Shown: piece by piece, positions 26,549-35,129 of the stretch
Layout of the letters: the number at the start of each line of letters is the position of its first letter
Numbering within the stretch: position 1 is the stretch's first letter
Assembly (NCBI RefSeq): GCF_005434975.1
Contig: NZ_SKCJ01000001.1
Coordinates: 878,001 to 942,000, forward strand
Source: Parerythrobacter lutipelagi
GTDB lineage: Bacteria; Pseudomonadota; Alphaproteobacteria; Sphingomonadales; Sphingomonadaceae
Direction of reading: 5' to 3'
Length of the DNA stretch: 64,000 bases
Notes under the pieces: generated by a model
Told to the model about the DNA's origin: nothing
Seen by the model: only the letters and a program-made list of their open reading frames with translations
Database searches by the model: none
Program-made: the position numbers and the translations under genes

Positions 26549-28327
26549 ATGAGAACTTTCGCTGCCGCCATCGCGCTGGCCGTCGCGCCGCTTGCCGCAA
26601 CAACGTCTGTTGCCGCACAGGATCAGACAGAACAGTCTTCCTCGCAGGACTGGGTAGAGACCAGCAATCGCTACACTCAGCAGGTGATCGACATGCAGGC
26701 GCAATTCTTCCCGACCGGCGCCTCTTCGGCCGGCTATGATGAATATGACGGCCTGGTCAACGACATGTCGCTCGACCGCGACCAGCGCTACGTCGCAGCC
26801 GCGCAAGCGCTGATTGCAGGGTTCGAAACCGCGCTGGCGACCGAAGACAATGCCTATGTGAGGCAGGACCTGCAGATCCTGATCGACTCGCTCAAGATGG
26901 ATGTCGAAGGTATCGAGCTCGGCAACCGGTACATGATCGAATACAGCGAAGTGCCGCAGGGCATGTTCGGCAATATCGGCCAGCTTCTGTCCGACCAGAC
27001 GACTGAAAGCCGCCGCCCCAAGGCGCTCGAATTGCTGCAACGCTATACCGGGGAATGGCCCGGCACCGAGCCGATGACCGAGCTCGCCAAGGCCCGCTTT
27101 GCGGCAAGTCTTGGGGACGAGAAAATGGGGCCGTACCGGGTAGAGGTCGAAGAATCGATCGCCAAGATCCCCACCTTCGTCGCCGGGATTCGTGAGTTGT
27201 TCGAGAAGTACGAGATCGGCGGCGCGGAAGATTCGCTCGATGCGATGGAAACGCAGCTGACCAATTATGGCGAGTGGACCCGCGCAACCGTGCTGCCTGT
27301 CACGCGCGACGACCCGCGTATGCCGCCAGAGCTATACGCGCTGAGCCTGCGGCAGGTCGGGATCGACATGGATCCCTATGAATCGATGAGCCAGGCACGT
27401 CGCGGCTTCTATGAAATACGGGCGCAGATGGAAGCGCTCGCCCCGCAGATTGCTGCCAAATACGGCTGGGAAGAGACCGACTATGCATCGGTCATGGCCA
27501 GGCTAAAGGGGCAGTCGATCCCGAATGACGAGATCGAGGAATTCTATCGCGGCGTGAATGCCGAGCTTGAGGCCAAGATCCGCGAAAACGGGATCGTCAG
27601 CCTGCCTGACAGCGTGCTGCAGATGCGCGTCGCCTCAGTGGCTGAAAGCGCCGCTCAGCCGGCGCCGCATATGCGCCCGCCGCGGCTGATCGGCAACACC
27701 GGGGAACAGGGTACTTTCGTACTGACAGTCGGCAATCCAACCGCCTCGGCGGAAGACGCCTATGACGACTTCAATTTTCCCGCTGCGAGCTGGACGCTAA
27801 GCGCTCATGAAGCGCGTCCAGGCCACGAAATGCAATTTGCCGCGCTGGTCGAGCAGGGTGTCAGCCTGGCTCGGCTGCTTTACGCGTTCAACAGCGTGAA
27901 TGTCGAAGGCTGGGCACTGTATGCCGAGGCCGAGATGATGCCGCATGAGCCGATCGAGGGTCAGTTCGTCGCGCAGCAGTTCCGCCTGCTCCGCGCCGCA
28001 CGTGCCTATCTCGACCCAATGCTCAACCTCGGCCTGATCGAGCGGGAAGAAGCGGGCCGGATCCTGCGCGAAGAAGCGTTGTTCTCCCCCGGGATGGTGA
28101 AGCAGGAGCTCGACCGGTACCAGTTCCGCATGCCGGGTCAGGCAGGCAGTTATTACTACGGCTATCGCAAACTGATCGACCTGCGGATCGAGGCCGAAAT
28201 AGCTTTGGGTGACAGGTTCGAGGAGAAAGCGTTCAACGATTTCCTCCTCAGCCAGGGAATCATCCCTCTGACTCTGATGGCCAAGGCCGTGCGCGAAGAA
28301 TTCATTCCGTCGCAGTTGGCGGATTGA
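26549..28327 (+). CDS. DUF885 family secreted metallopeptidase-like protein
   Basis: 592 residues with a signal peptide cleaved near VAA-QDQ (residue ~25). The DUF885 hallmark HEARPGHEMQ (around residues 418-426, an HExxxGH zinc-site variant) is intact, followed by the glutamate region NVEGWALYAEAEM. The family is predicted to be zinc carboxypeptidase or aminopeptidase-like, helical throughout. GGGAGGA precedes the ATG. Its 3' end overlaps the convergent bufC by 26 bases. Confidence 0.88.
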   Translation: MRTFAAAIALAVAPLAATTSVAAQDQTEQSSSQDWVETSNRYTQQVIDMQAQFFPTGASSAGYDEYDGLVNDMSLDRDQRYVAAAQALIAGFETALATEDNAYVRQDLQILIDSLKMDVEGIELGNRYMIEYSEVPQGMFGNIGQLLSDQTTESRRPKALELLQRYTGEWPGTEPMTELAKARFAASLGDEKMGPYRVEVEESIAKIPTFVAGIRELFEKYEIGGAEDSLDAMETQLTNYGEWTRATVLPVTRDDPRMPPELYALSLRQVGIDMDPYESMSQARRGFYEIRAQMEALAPQIAAKYGWEETDYASVMARLKGQSIPNDEIEEFYRGVNAELEAKIRENGIVSLPDSVLQMRVASVAESAAQPAPHMRPPRLIGNTGEQGTFVLTVGNPTASAEDAYDDFNFPAASWTLSAHEARPGHEMQFAALVEQGVSLARLLYAFNSVNVEGWALYAEAEMMPHEPIEGQFVAQQFRLLRAARAYLDPMLNLGLIEREEAGRILREEALFSPGMVKQELDRYQFRMPGQAGSYYYGYRKLIDLRIEAEIALGDRFEEKAFNDFLLSQGIIPLTLMAKAVREEFIPSQLAD

Positions 28328-29102
28328 TCGGGGTCGCGATCCCGCCGACCACACCATTGTGCAGCCAGCGACCAAGCATGGCGCCGGCCTGCACAATGGC
28401 GGTATCTTCGCCAAGCCGGTCAACCAGAAAGGCGCAGGCGTCGCCATAGTCGGCACCGGTCTGCAGGGCGTAGAGCGCCTCGCCTTCAACGTCATTGATC
28501 AACTGGAATACGGGTTTCATCCCCTCGCGCCAGACAAGCAGATGCATCGGCGCACCGAGGCGATTGGCTTCCGCTGGCGCTTCGCCATCCGGATCGATCG
28601 CACGCCACAATGCCGGGATATCATGCGTGACCGGCTTTGCCCGGGTCCCGGGCAGGAATGACAGCCGCATATTGCCCCAGTCATCTTGCGCGAAGGCCGC
28701 CGTCGCATCCGCAAATCCGGCAGCGTCGAGCGGCGCAGTGTCCGCCGCGACAAATGCCTCGTGCATCGCCCATTCTAGCCATGCCAGCTGAGCAACTTCC
28801 GGATCGTCTTTGAACAGTTCGCGCGCTGTGTCCGGGAACCCGTCACCCGCAGCGTCGAGCGTCCAGCTGCGCGGAGGATGGCTGATCAAATGGTGCGCTG
28901 CGGCCCGCTGAAACGCATCGTCCCCAACATAGGCCGCAGTCCGCTCGTAGGTCGAGCGCAGCGCCTCGACCAGCGAGGAGCGGTAGTTGTTGCGATAGAT
29001 ATCAAGCCCCGCCGCGTGGCGCTCGGACCATCCGGCAGGCAGCGCGCGGTCTTGATCGAGCACATGCGCCATGAATTCGGATTGTTGCCGGGCGAGGCTC
29101 AT
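28302..29102 (-). CDS. bufC: BufC-like protein (DUF2063, bufferin maturation partner)
   Basis: 266 residues. The N-terminal ~100 residues are the DUF2063 domain (MSLARQQSEFMAHVL, then DIYRNNYRSSLVEALRSTYERTAAYVGDD), the presumed precursor-recognition partner of MNIO enzymes. The C-terminal half matches no domain I can name. ATG 29102 overlaps the ancestral bufB stop as ATGA, so translation was coupled. In the sequence as given, bufB is shifted one base and reads through into this frame, producing a 544-residue fused open frame (28302-29936). BufC retains its own start either way. Confidence 0.85.
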   Translation of the reverse strand: MSLARQQSEFMAHVLDQDRALPAGWSERHAAGLDIYRNNYRSSLVEALRSTYERTAAYVGDDAFQRAAAHHLISHPPRSWTLDAAGDGFPDTARELFKDDPEVAQLAWLEWAMHEAFVAADTAPLDAAGFADATAAFAQDDWGNMRLSFLPGTRAKPVTHDIPALWRAIDPDGEAPAEANRLGAPMHLLVWREGMKPVFQLINDVEGEALYALQTGADYGDACAFLVDRLGEDTAIVQAGAMLGRWLHNGVVGGIATPINPPTATE

Positions 29103-29936
29103 GCCGCGGCCATTTCGCGCGCGTTTCCTGCAATTTTGCGTGCCATATCGAGTTCCACCAGCAGCTCCGCCAAAGGGGGGAATGCCGTCATCGCGTTCGA
29201 TCATCGTCGCCACCGGGCCGGTCAGCTCTATCGCCTCCCGGTAAAGCGCCCACACACCCTCACACACCGGCTGATCATGCGTGTCGATCTTGATCTTTCC
29301 GTCGGTATGTCCGGCAAGGTGGATCTGGCGGACGCGATCATGCGGCAAGGCGTGCAGATATTCGCGCGCATCGAATCCATGGTTGTGCGCGCTGACGTAG
29401 ATATTGTTGACATCAAGCAGCAGGTAACACCCCGTCCGCCGCGCCATTTCAGCGATGAACGCCCACTCCGGCATCTCGTCCTCGGGGAAGGTGAGATAGC
29501 TCGACGGATTTTCGAACAGCATCGCGCGGCCGAGCGTTTCCTGGGCCCGGTGAATATTGTTGCACACCACCTGCAAAGCCTCTTGGGTGTAAGGCAGGGG
29601 CAGCAAGTCATGGCTGTTGTGGGCGCTGGTACGGGTCCAGCAAAGATGATCGGACACCCACAGCGGCTCGATCCGGTCGGCGAGTGACCTGAGTCGGCTG
29701 AGATACTCTTGGTCGAGGCCGTGGGCTGATCCTATCGACATGGATACACCGTGCAGGATTACCGGCAGTTTTTCCCGCACTTGCGTCAACACGCTTAGTG
29801 GGTTGCCGCCTTCGACCATGAAGTTTTCAGAAATGACTTCGACGAAATCGACCGGGACATCCCGGTCGAGAAAATCGCCATAATGGGTCCGGCGCAGGCC
29901 AAGCCCGAAGCCGCCGAATGGCGCAATTCCTGTCAT
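29099..29936 (-). CDS. bufB: BufB-like MNIO (DUF692) enzyme, frameshifted near its C-terminus
   Basis: Multinuclear non-haem iron-dependent oxidase that converts cysteines of bufferin precursors into thiooxazole-type groups. Metal and substrate ligands of the TIM barrel are all visible before the lesion: LHGVSMSIGSAHGLD, SDHLCW, FENPSSYL, LLLDVNNIYVSAHNHGF, IHLAGH, DTHDQPV and IERDDGIPP. At a C6 run (minus strand, 29180-29175) one extra base puts the last ~24 codons out of frame. Removing it restores LAELLVELDMARKIAGNARE and a TGA at 29101-29099 overlapping the bufC start. The catalytic core is therefore complete; only the tail differs. Could be a sequencing error or a real fusion with bufC. 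Confidence 0.88.
29175..29180 (-). other. C6 homopolymer at the bufB frameshift
   Basis: Six G on the plus strand (C6 in the coding strand) directly before TTTG. Five C would restore the family-like BufB C-terminus and its stop; six C fuse bufB to bufC in frame. Confidence 0.8.
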
Positions 29937-30029
29937 GCCGAATCTCCTGAATCAGGGCTGATATACGGCCCGGCGTTCCTCTCGGAGGGGGGAGGGGTCG
30001 AGGAACGCCGGACCGTACAGAGCGGTCAA

Positions 30030-30308
30030 TCAGCCGATGTCGGCGATCGTCCCGCCCTTGGTCAGGCATTCACCAGCCTTCATTGCCTTGAAGCCATGGC
30101 CCTTGCAGGCGTTCTGGCCCTTGCAGGCATTCTCTGTGGTCGCGCAGTCGGCATTGCCCGCACAATCATGCACGCCGTAACAATGGACGGTATCGTTGCC
30201 ATTGATTGCGGCGCCCGAACTGCCCGCAGGCGCTTCGGCAGCAAAAGCCGCGGCCGAGCTGAGGGCGAAGGCTGCAGCAGCAGCGGCGAAAGCAGTGTTC
30301 TTGGTCAT
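30030..30308 (-). CDS. bufA2: BufA2-type bufferin precursor (RiPP metallophore)
   Basis: 92-residue precursor with a signal peptide (MTKNTAFAAAAAAFALSSAAAFA) and a cysteine-rich mature part with six Cys: HCYGVHDC, ADCATTENACKGQNACKGHGF, and AGECLTKGG. The CKGQNACKGHGF pattern is typical of the second bufferin type. Bufferins are exported copper-binding peptides whose cysteines are modified by BufB before export. It is the first gene of the minus-strand unit bufA2-bufB-bufC and has a SigF-type promoter upstream. Confidence 0.85.
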   Translation of the reverse strand: MTKNTAFAAAAAAFALSSAAAFAAEAPAGSSGAAINGNDTVHCYGVHDCAGNADCATTENACKGQNACKGHGFKAMKAGECLTKGGTIADIG

Positions 30309-30365
30309 TATGTCTTCTCCACAAGAGGTGACGCATCAGGTATATCCGCGAGGGACAGACACCAA

Positions 30366-30391
30366 TTCGCAGGCGGGGCGGGAAAGGTTAC
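30366..30391 (-). promoter_or_regulatory. SigF-type promoter of bufA2-bufB-bufC
   Basis: Read on the minus strand: GTAACC (30391-30386), 16 bases, CGAA (30369-30366). This equals the pattern reported for Caulobacter SigF targets. It lies ~58 bases before the bufA2 start. Confidence 0.8.
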
Positions 30392-30436
30392 AAACCGGCG
30401 GTGAGAAACCATCGCGCAAAATTTTTTGCGCCCGGC

Positions 30437-30462
30437 GTAACCGAACGGCGAACCGGTCCGAA
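30437..30462 (+). promoter_or_regulatory. SigF-type promoter of bufA1-doxX-sigF-nrsF
   Basis: GTAACC (30437-30442), 16 bases, CGAA (30459-30462): second exact copy of the SigF pattern, facing the other way, ~65 bases before bufA1. Implies autoregulation of sigF through this operon. Confidence 0.8.
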
Positions 30463-30526
30463 TTCCCTGGCAGTTCCGCACCCCTTGCGGGACGCCCCTC
30501 GACAGGCTCACGCCAAGGAGTTGGAC

Positions 30527-30811
30527 ATGAACAAATCGAATATCGCCCGCATCGCCGGTTTTGCGCTGGCAGCCGGTATCACCACCGGCCTCACCATCAC
30601 GCCGGCAACCGCGCAAAGCGGCGGCAAGGAAAAGTGCTACGGCGTCGCCAAGGCCGGCAAGAATGATTGTGCGGCCGGTCCGGGCACCAGCTGCGCCGGC
30701 ACCTCTACCCGCGACTATCAGGGCAACGCCTGGAAACTGGTCGACAAGGGCAGCTGCACCAGCATCAAGACGCCCAAGGGCAATGGCTCGCTGAAACCGA
30801 TCAAGCGCTGA
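30527..30811 (+). CDS. bufA1: BufA1-type bufferin precursor (DUF2282)
   Basis: 94-residue DUF2282 precursor. Signal peptide to about residue 30 (cleavage near ATA-QSG), then four cysteines in the family arrangement: [22 protein letters not shown], and [13 protein letters not shown]. Family knowledge: two central cysteines become thiooxazoles and the product chelates copper in the periplasm. ATG 30527 follows AAGGAG. It would depend on the single bufB/bufC pair encoded on the opposite strand. An upstream in-frame ATG at 30401 lies before the SigF promoter and is rejected. Confidence 0.9.
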   Translation: MNKSNIARIAGFALAAGITTGLTITPATAQSGGKEKCYGVAKAGKNDCAAGPGTSCAGTSTRDYQGNAWKLVDKGSCTSIKTPKGNGSLKPIKR

Positions 30812-30836
30812 TCGCGCGGCAACAAGCGGGAGAGCA

Positions 30837-31289
30837 ATGATGCAGCGCGTTTTGGCAATCTACGACCGGACGACAAATCTTTTATCCGGAAAAATCTTCG
30901 AGAGCGGCGCGCTGCTGCTCACCCGGCTGGCGCTGGCTGGCGTCTTCTGGAGCTCGGGCCGGACCAAGGTGGTCGAGGGCACATGGTTCACGATCGACGA
31001 GACACAATATTACCTGTTCGAGGAATTCGGTTTGCCGATATCGCCCCAGATCATGGTGCCGATGTCGATGTATGCGGAGTTTTTCCTGCCGCTCCTCGTC
31101 GCCTTCGGGTTGTTTACGCGGATCGGTGCGGCGGCGCTGCTTGGTATGACGCTGGTGATCCAGTTCTTCGTCTTCCCCGAGGCATGGTGGCCGGTCCACA
31201 GTCTGTGGGCAGCCATGGCGCTGGTGCTCATAGCACGCGGCGGCGGGCTGATTTCGCTCGACGCGCTCGCGCTCAAGATGCGACAGTAG
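30837..31289 (+). CDS. DoxX family membrane protein of the bufferin operon
   Basis: 150 residues with four membrane helices in the DoxX arrangement: ALLLTRLALAGVFWSSGRTKV (conserved Arg/Lys after helix 1), MSMYAEFFLPLLVAFG, RIGAAALLGMTLVIQFFVF and a final helix. DoxX proteins commonly accompany DUF2282/MNIO genes and are thought to support the periplasmic step or redox of the metallophore; this is inference. Sits 25 bases after bufA1 with a GGGAG site. Confidence 0.85.
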   Translation: MMQRVLAIYDRTTNLLSGKIFESGALLLTRLALAGVFWSSGRTKVVEGTWFTIDETQYYLFEEFGLPISPQIMVPMSMYAEFFLPLLVAFGLFTRIGAAALLGMTLVIQFFVFPEAWWPVHSLWAAMALVLIARGGGLISLDALALKMRQ

Positions 31290-31312
31290 GCGGCACGGAA
31301 GGGGAGGAGACG

Positions 31313-31843
31313 ATGATCGCGGACGAACCGACCATGGCCCGGCTGATGATCGCCTCGCAGAAGGGCGACAAACAGGCTTACACCGTGCTGCTGACCGAAG
31401 TGCAATTGTGGCTGGAACGCTATTACCGTCGCCGCTGCGCGCCCGCCATGCTCGACGATCTGGTGCAGGACGTATTGCTGGCAGTGCACAACAAGCGCGC
31501 CAGCTGGGATCCGGTGCGGCCGTTCCTGCCGTGGCTCGCTGCGATCGCGCGCTATCGCTGGGTCGACCATTTGCGCAAGGTCTACCGCAATGCGGAAGAT
31601 GCGCTGGAAGATTACGATGCGCCCGAGGACAGCGAGGAAGAAGCCGTCATGGCCCGCCTCAGTCTGGAGCGCATGTTCGTCCAGATCCCGGACAAACAGT
31701 CCGAAGCGATCGGACTGGTGAAAATCGAAGGATTGTCGATCGCCGAAGCTGCCGAGCGCAGCGGGCAATCGCAGTCAGCAGTCAAAGTGAACATCCATCG
31801 CGGCCTGAAAAAGCTGGCCGCGCTTGTTGAGAAGGCAGAATAA
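31313..31843 (+). CDS. sigF: SigF-type ECF sigma factor
   Basis: 176-residue ECF sigma factor. Sigma-2 region ~15-90 with LDDLVQDVLLAVHNKRASWDP and FLPWLAAIARYRWVDHLRK. Sigma-4 ~115-170 with LPDKQ-like IPDKQSEAIGLVKIEGLSIAEAA and SQSAVKVNIHRGLKKL. The pairing with an NrsF-type anti-sigma gene two bases downstream and with bufferin genes matches Caulobacter SigF, which responds to metal stress. ATG 31313 follows GGGGAGGAG. Confidence 0.9.
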   Translation: MIADEPTMARLMIASQKGDKQAYTVLLTEVQLWLERYYRRRCAPAMLDDLVQDVLLAVHNKRASWDPVRPFLPWLAAIARYRWVDHLRKVYRNAEDALEDYDAPEDSEEEAVMARLSLERMFVQIPDKQSEAIGLVKIEGLSIAEAAERSGQSQSAVKVNIHRGLKKLAALVEKAE

Positions 31844-31845
31844 CC

Positions 31846-32499
31846 ATGAATCCCGAACGCAATCGCCGCGCCAATTCGCTGATAGAGCGACTGAGCGATG
31901 ATCTCGAACCTGTCCGCGCCATCAGAACGCGCGACGGAATCGCCTTGGTCGCACTCGCAGTCGTCGTCACGATCCTGCTGGTCGAGTTCACCGAGGGATT
32001 GTGGCTGGCGGGCCTGACCGGCAGCGCTTCGCCCTTCTTCTATCTCGGCAACGGGCTGCTGCTGGTCCTAGGCGCGGCAGCTGCCATCGGAGTTCTTGCC
32101 ATGGCCAGCCCGCGCGTCGGCAATCGCCACGAGGGGCCGAAATGGGCCATGGCGATGGCCGCGGTTCTGCCCCTCGCTGCGCTGGTGACGCTATTCTCGC
32201 AGCCGGGCGGGATTGCCGCCTATCACGACCCGTACGGGATGCACTGCCTCACCGCTGCGGTGCTCTCCTCAGTGCTGGTGGCGGGGGCACTCGTCACCTG
32301 GCTGAGACGCGGCGCACCGGTCTCGGTTAACACGGCAGGACTGCTGGTCGGTGTGGCATCGACCGCGTTGGGCAGCGCAGCCTACGGACTGTCCTGCCCG
32401 CTCGACGGAATGCTGCATATCGGGTTCTGGCACGCGGCCCCGGTCGCGATTGGCGCGCTGGTCGGCCGCTTCGCATTGCCTCCGCTGCTCAGGTGGTAG
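31846..32499 (+). CDS. nrsF: NrsF-type membrane anti-sigma factor (DUF1109)
   Basis: 217 residues with six predicted membrane helices after a ~30-residue basic cytoplasmic N-terminus. Two cysteines, Cys134 (YGMHCLTAA) and Cys184 (YGLSCPLDGM), sit 50 residues apart in HxC/SCP contexts; conserved cysteines are needed for metal-triggered release of sigma in Caulobacter NrsF. Begins two bases after the sigF stop, so the pair is stoichiometrically coupled. Confidence 0.88.
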   Translation: MNPERNRRANSLIERLSDDLEPVRAIRTRDGIALVALAVVVTILLVEFTEGLWLAGLTGSASPFFYLGNGLLLVLGAAAAIGVLAMASPRVGNRHEGPKWAMAMAAVLPLAALVTLFSQPGGIAAYHDPYGMHCLTAAVLSSVLVAGALVTWLRRGAPVSVNTAGLLVGVASTALGSAAYGLSCPLDGMLHIGFWHAAPVAIGALVGRFALPPLLRW

Positions 32500-32562
32500 G
32501 GCAACCCTGAATGTCACGTAGGGGTTAATGCCTCTTTAGGGTGATTGCCGCATATCGCAGGC

Positions 32563-33882
32563 ATGACACAATTGCCCTCGCTCGCAGTCGCACTCGACAG
32601 CACGGAAACTGATGCCGGTCAGCCGGAATCGCGGGTCGACAGGATCCTCGATGCTGTGCGGCAGCATCTTGGGGTCGAGATCGCATTTGTGACGAAGTTT
32701 CATGAAGACGATCGCGAGCTGATGAACGTCCGGTCTGACCTCGATCTTCCGATGGGGCCCGGTTACCGCGAGCCCAAGGAAGACGGGTATTGCTGGCACG
32801 TGCTGCAAGGCAATTTGCCCGAGCTGATCCAGGATCCGGCGGACTATCCTTTCACCGAACAGTTCGCGATCACCAAGATGCTGCCGGTCGGTTGTCACCT
32901 CAACGTTCCGTTGCGGCTCTCGGACGGGTCGGTCTACGGCAGCTTCTGCGCGCTCAGCCGCAAGCCGGACCGCTCGATGACCGAGCGCGACCTTGGCGTG
33001 GTTCGCGCCTTTGCCCAACTTGCGGCGGAACAGATCGAAGTCGATCTGGAGAGCGACGTGCGGCGGTCGACTCTGCAGCACACCATCAGCCAGGTAATCA
33101 CCGGCAATCGCCTGACCATCATGCACCAGCCGATCCATTCGCTTGAGGATGATAGCCCCGCAGGTGTCGAATGTCTGGCGCGCTTTCCCGATGCGGTCGA
33201 TCGCGGTCCGGACCAGTGGTTCAACGAAGCGACCGAGATCGGGATGGGTATCGAACTCGATATGCTCGCGGTTCGCACAGCGCTCGAGACGCTGCCCTAT
33301 GTTCCGCCGGGTCACTACATGTCAGTCAATGTGTCGCCTGAAACCGTGTTATCCGGCGCGCTTGAACAAGCTTTGAGAGACGGCGACAAAGAACGGCTGG
33401 TGATTGAAGTGACCGAGCATCAGCGGGTGGAAGATTACCTCGCGCTCGCCCGCGCGCTCGAACGGATCAACGGCCGCGCGCGGATTGCCATCGATGATGT
33501 TGGCGCCGGATACGCTGGCCTGAGGCATCTGGTCGAACTCGCTCCCGACATCCTCAAACTCGACATGAGCCTGACCCGCAATGTCCATCTCGATCCCGCA
33601 CGGCGCGCCCTTGCTGCTGCATTGGTCACGTTCTCTCGCCAGATCGGCTGTTCGCTGATCGCCGAAGGGATCGAAAGCGAAGAAGAGAAGATTGTCCTCG
33701 CGGAACTGGGCGTGGACTACGGCCAAGGCTATTTCTTCAGCCGGCCATTGCCGGTGGTCAAATCACAGCAGTGGCTGCTCAAGACCGAAGGGGGGCGTTC
33801 GGAAGATGCCAGCCCCATCGATGTTCGCGACTTCGATCCCGCGAAGGGCATCGATATCGGCGAATTGCGCTTGCGCGCCTAG
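32563..33882 (+). CDS. GAF-EAL protein, predicted c-di-GMP phosphodiesterase
   Basis: 439 residues. GAF-like sensor domain ~20-165 (VEIAFVTKF, CWHVLQGNLPELIQD, VPLRLSDGSVYGSFCALS), then an EAL domain ~175-415. Catalytic set appears intact although the EAL motif reads ECL: VECLARFP, SVNVSP, EVTEH, DDVGAGYAGL, LKLD, AEGIES and GYFFSRPL. No membrane helix. The GAF resembles those of redox- or light-linked cytoplasmic sensors, but no cofactor-binding Cys is certain. Start ATG 32563 preferred over 32545. Confidence 0.88.
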   Translation: MTQLPSLAVALDSTETDAGQPESRVDRILDAVRQHLGVEIAFVTKFHEDDRELMNVRSDLDLPMGPGYREPKEDGYCWHVLQGNLPELIQDPADYPFTEQFAITKMLPVGCHLNVPLRLSDGSVYGSFCALSRKPDRSMTERDLGVVRAFAQLAAEQIEVDLESDVRRSTLQHTISQVITGNRLTIMHQPIHSLEDDSPAGVECLARFPDAVDRGPDQWFNEATEIGMGIELDMLAVRTALETLPYVPPGHYMSVNVSPETVLSGALEQALRDGDKERLVIEVTEHQRVEDYLALARALERINGRARIAIDDVGAGYAGLRHLVELAPDILKLDMSLTRNVHLDPARRALAAALVTFSRQIGCSLIAEGIESEEEKIVLAELGVDYGQGYFFSRPLPVVKSQQWLLKTEGGRSEDASPIDVRDFDPAKGIDIGELRLRA

Positions 33883-33901
33883 GCTCTGGCCAGCCGCTGG
33901 T

Positions 33902-34933
33902 TCAAAGCCACTTCCACTTCCAGAAAAAGATCAGCTGACCGATCAGGATCGCAGCGCAAAGGGTGACTACGATCCAGAAGGCATTGCCGTCCTCGACCCC
34001 GGGTATCCCGCCGACATTGATACCCAGCAATCCGGTCAGGAAACCGAGCGGCAGGAAGATCGCTGCAACGATCGTCAGGAGATAATTCGTCCGGTCCGAA
34101 CTGGCGATTGCCCGTGCACGGATTTCGTCCATCAGCACGACCGCGCTTTCCTTGCTGATGTCGATATCGTCGAGATAGCGCCGCAGCCGGTCGATAGTCT
34201 CTGCCATCTCGCGCCGGTCGTGATCCTCGAACCAAGGCGGCGCATCGCGGCTAATGCTTTCAAAAGCGGCGTGTTGGGGGCCCATATGCCGTTTCAGCGC
34301 GAGGCAGTTGCGCCGGATCGTTGTGATCTTGGGCAGAATGTCGTCCGGATCCTCTTCCAGGTCGGTCTCTTCGCACTGGTCTATGTGATCGTTCATATCG
34401 ACGATCGAGGCGTTCATCCGCGCGATCATGTTTTCCGTCAGTGAAGTGATCAGCGACCCGGCATCGTTGGGCCCGTTGCCCGCGTCGATTTCCGCCAGCG
34501 TATCGCGCGGGGTCTGCAACTGATGGCGGCGCAGCGTGACAAGACGCTTGCCATCCGACCACAGCTGCATGGAAACCATGTCTTCCGGCTCGGCACCGGG
34601 GTTGAAATTGATCCCGCGCAGGGTTGCCACCAGCGAGTTGCCTTCGCGAAAGGCCCGCGGACGCGTCGCATCGCTGGTCAGCAGCTCAGCAGTCGGCTCA
34701 GGGATCTTGGCTACCTCTTGCAGCCATTCGTACACGCCCTGCCGGTTGCGGCAGAGATGAATCCACAGCACTTCGCCCGGCGCCCCCGGCGACCAGTCCT
34801 GCACACCTTGCCAGTCCACCACGCGGCCGCCCCCTTCACCATCCAGTACGCGGGCGAAGAGCAGCGGCGTACCGGGCTCGGTCTGCGGGGCACAGGGATC
34901 GATCTCGTCGAGCGGTTCGTAAGTCTGAGTCAC
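33902..34933 (-). CDS. zntB: Zinc transporter ZntB (CorA family)
   Basis: 343-residue CorA-superfamily protein with a large N-terminal cytoplasmic funnel and two C-terminal helices ([20 protein letters not shown] and [20 protein letters not shown]). The pore loop reads GINVGGIPG instead of the GMN of CorA Mg channels, as in ZntB. Direction of zinc transport is debated for the family. Convergent with the GAF-EAL gene, 20 bases apart. Confidence 0.9.
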   Translation of the reverse strand: MTQTYEPLDEIDPCAPQTEPGTPLLFARVLDGEGGGRVVDWQGVQDWSPGAPGEVLWIHLCRNRQGVYEWLQEVAKIPEPTAELLTSDATRPRAFREGNSLVATLRGINFNPGAEPEDMVSMQLWSDGKRLVTLRRHQLQTPRDTLAEIDAGNGPNDAGSLITSLTENMIARMNASIVDMNDHIDQCEETDLEEDPDDILPKITTIRRNCLALKRHMGPQHAAFESISRDAPPWFEDHDRREMAETIDRLRRYLDDIDISKESAVVLMDEIRARAIASSDRTNYLLTIVAAIFLPLGFLTGLLGINVGGIPGVEDGNAFWIVVTLCAAILIGQLIFFWKWKWL

Positions 34934-35129
34934 GGGCGCTTCATGCCGTAGTAAACGGTGTTTTCCTACTCCGGATTGTGCATGCTATGGCATATGGGAT
35001 GAAACAGGTCGCATTTCCGCAGCAAAACCGCCATATGAGCGGTCAAAGGGTCCGGTCGCGCACTGGCCCGTTTGCAACTTCAGGACTGTGTTCCATGTGT
35101 TCCACTTGCTCAGCTTTCGGCCTTCCAAC

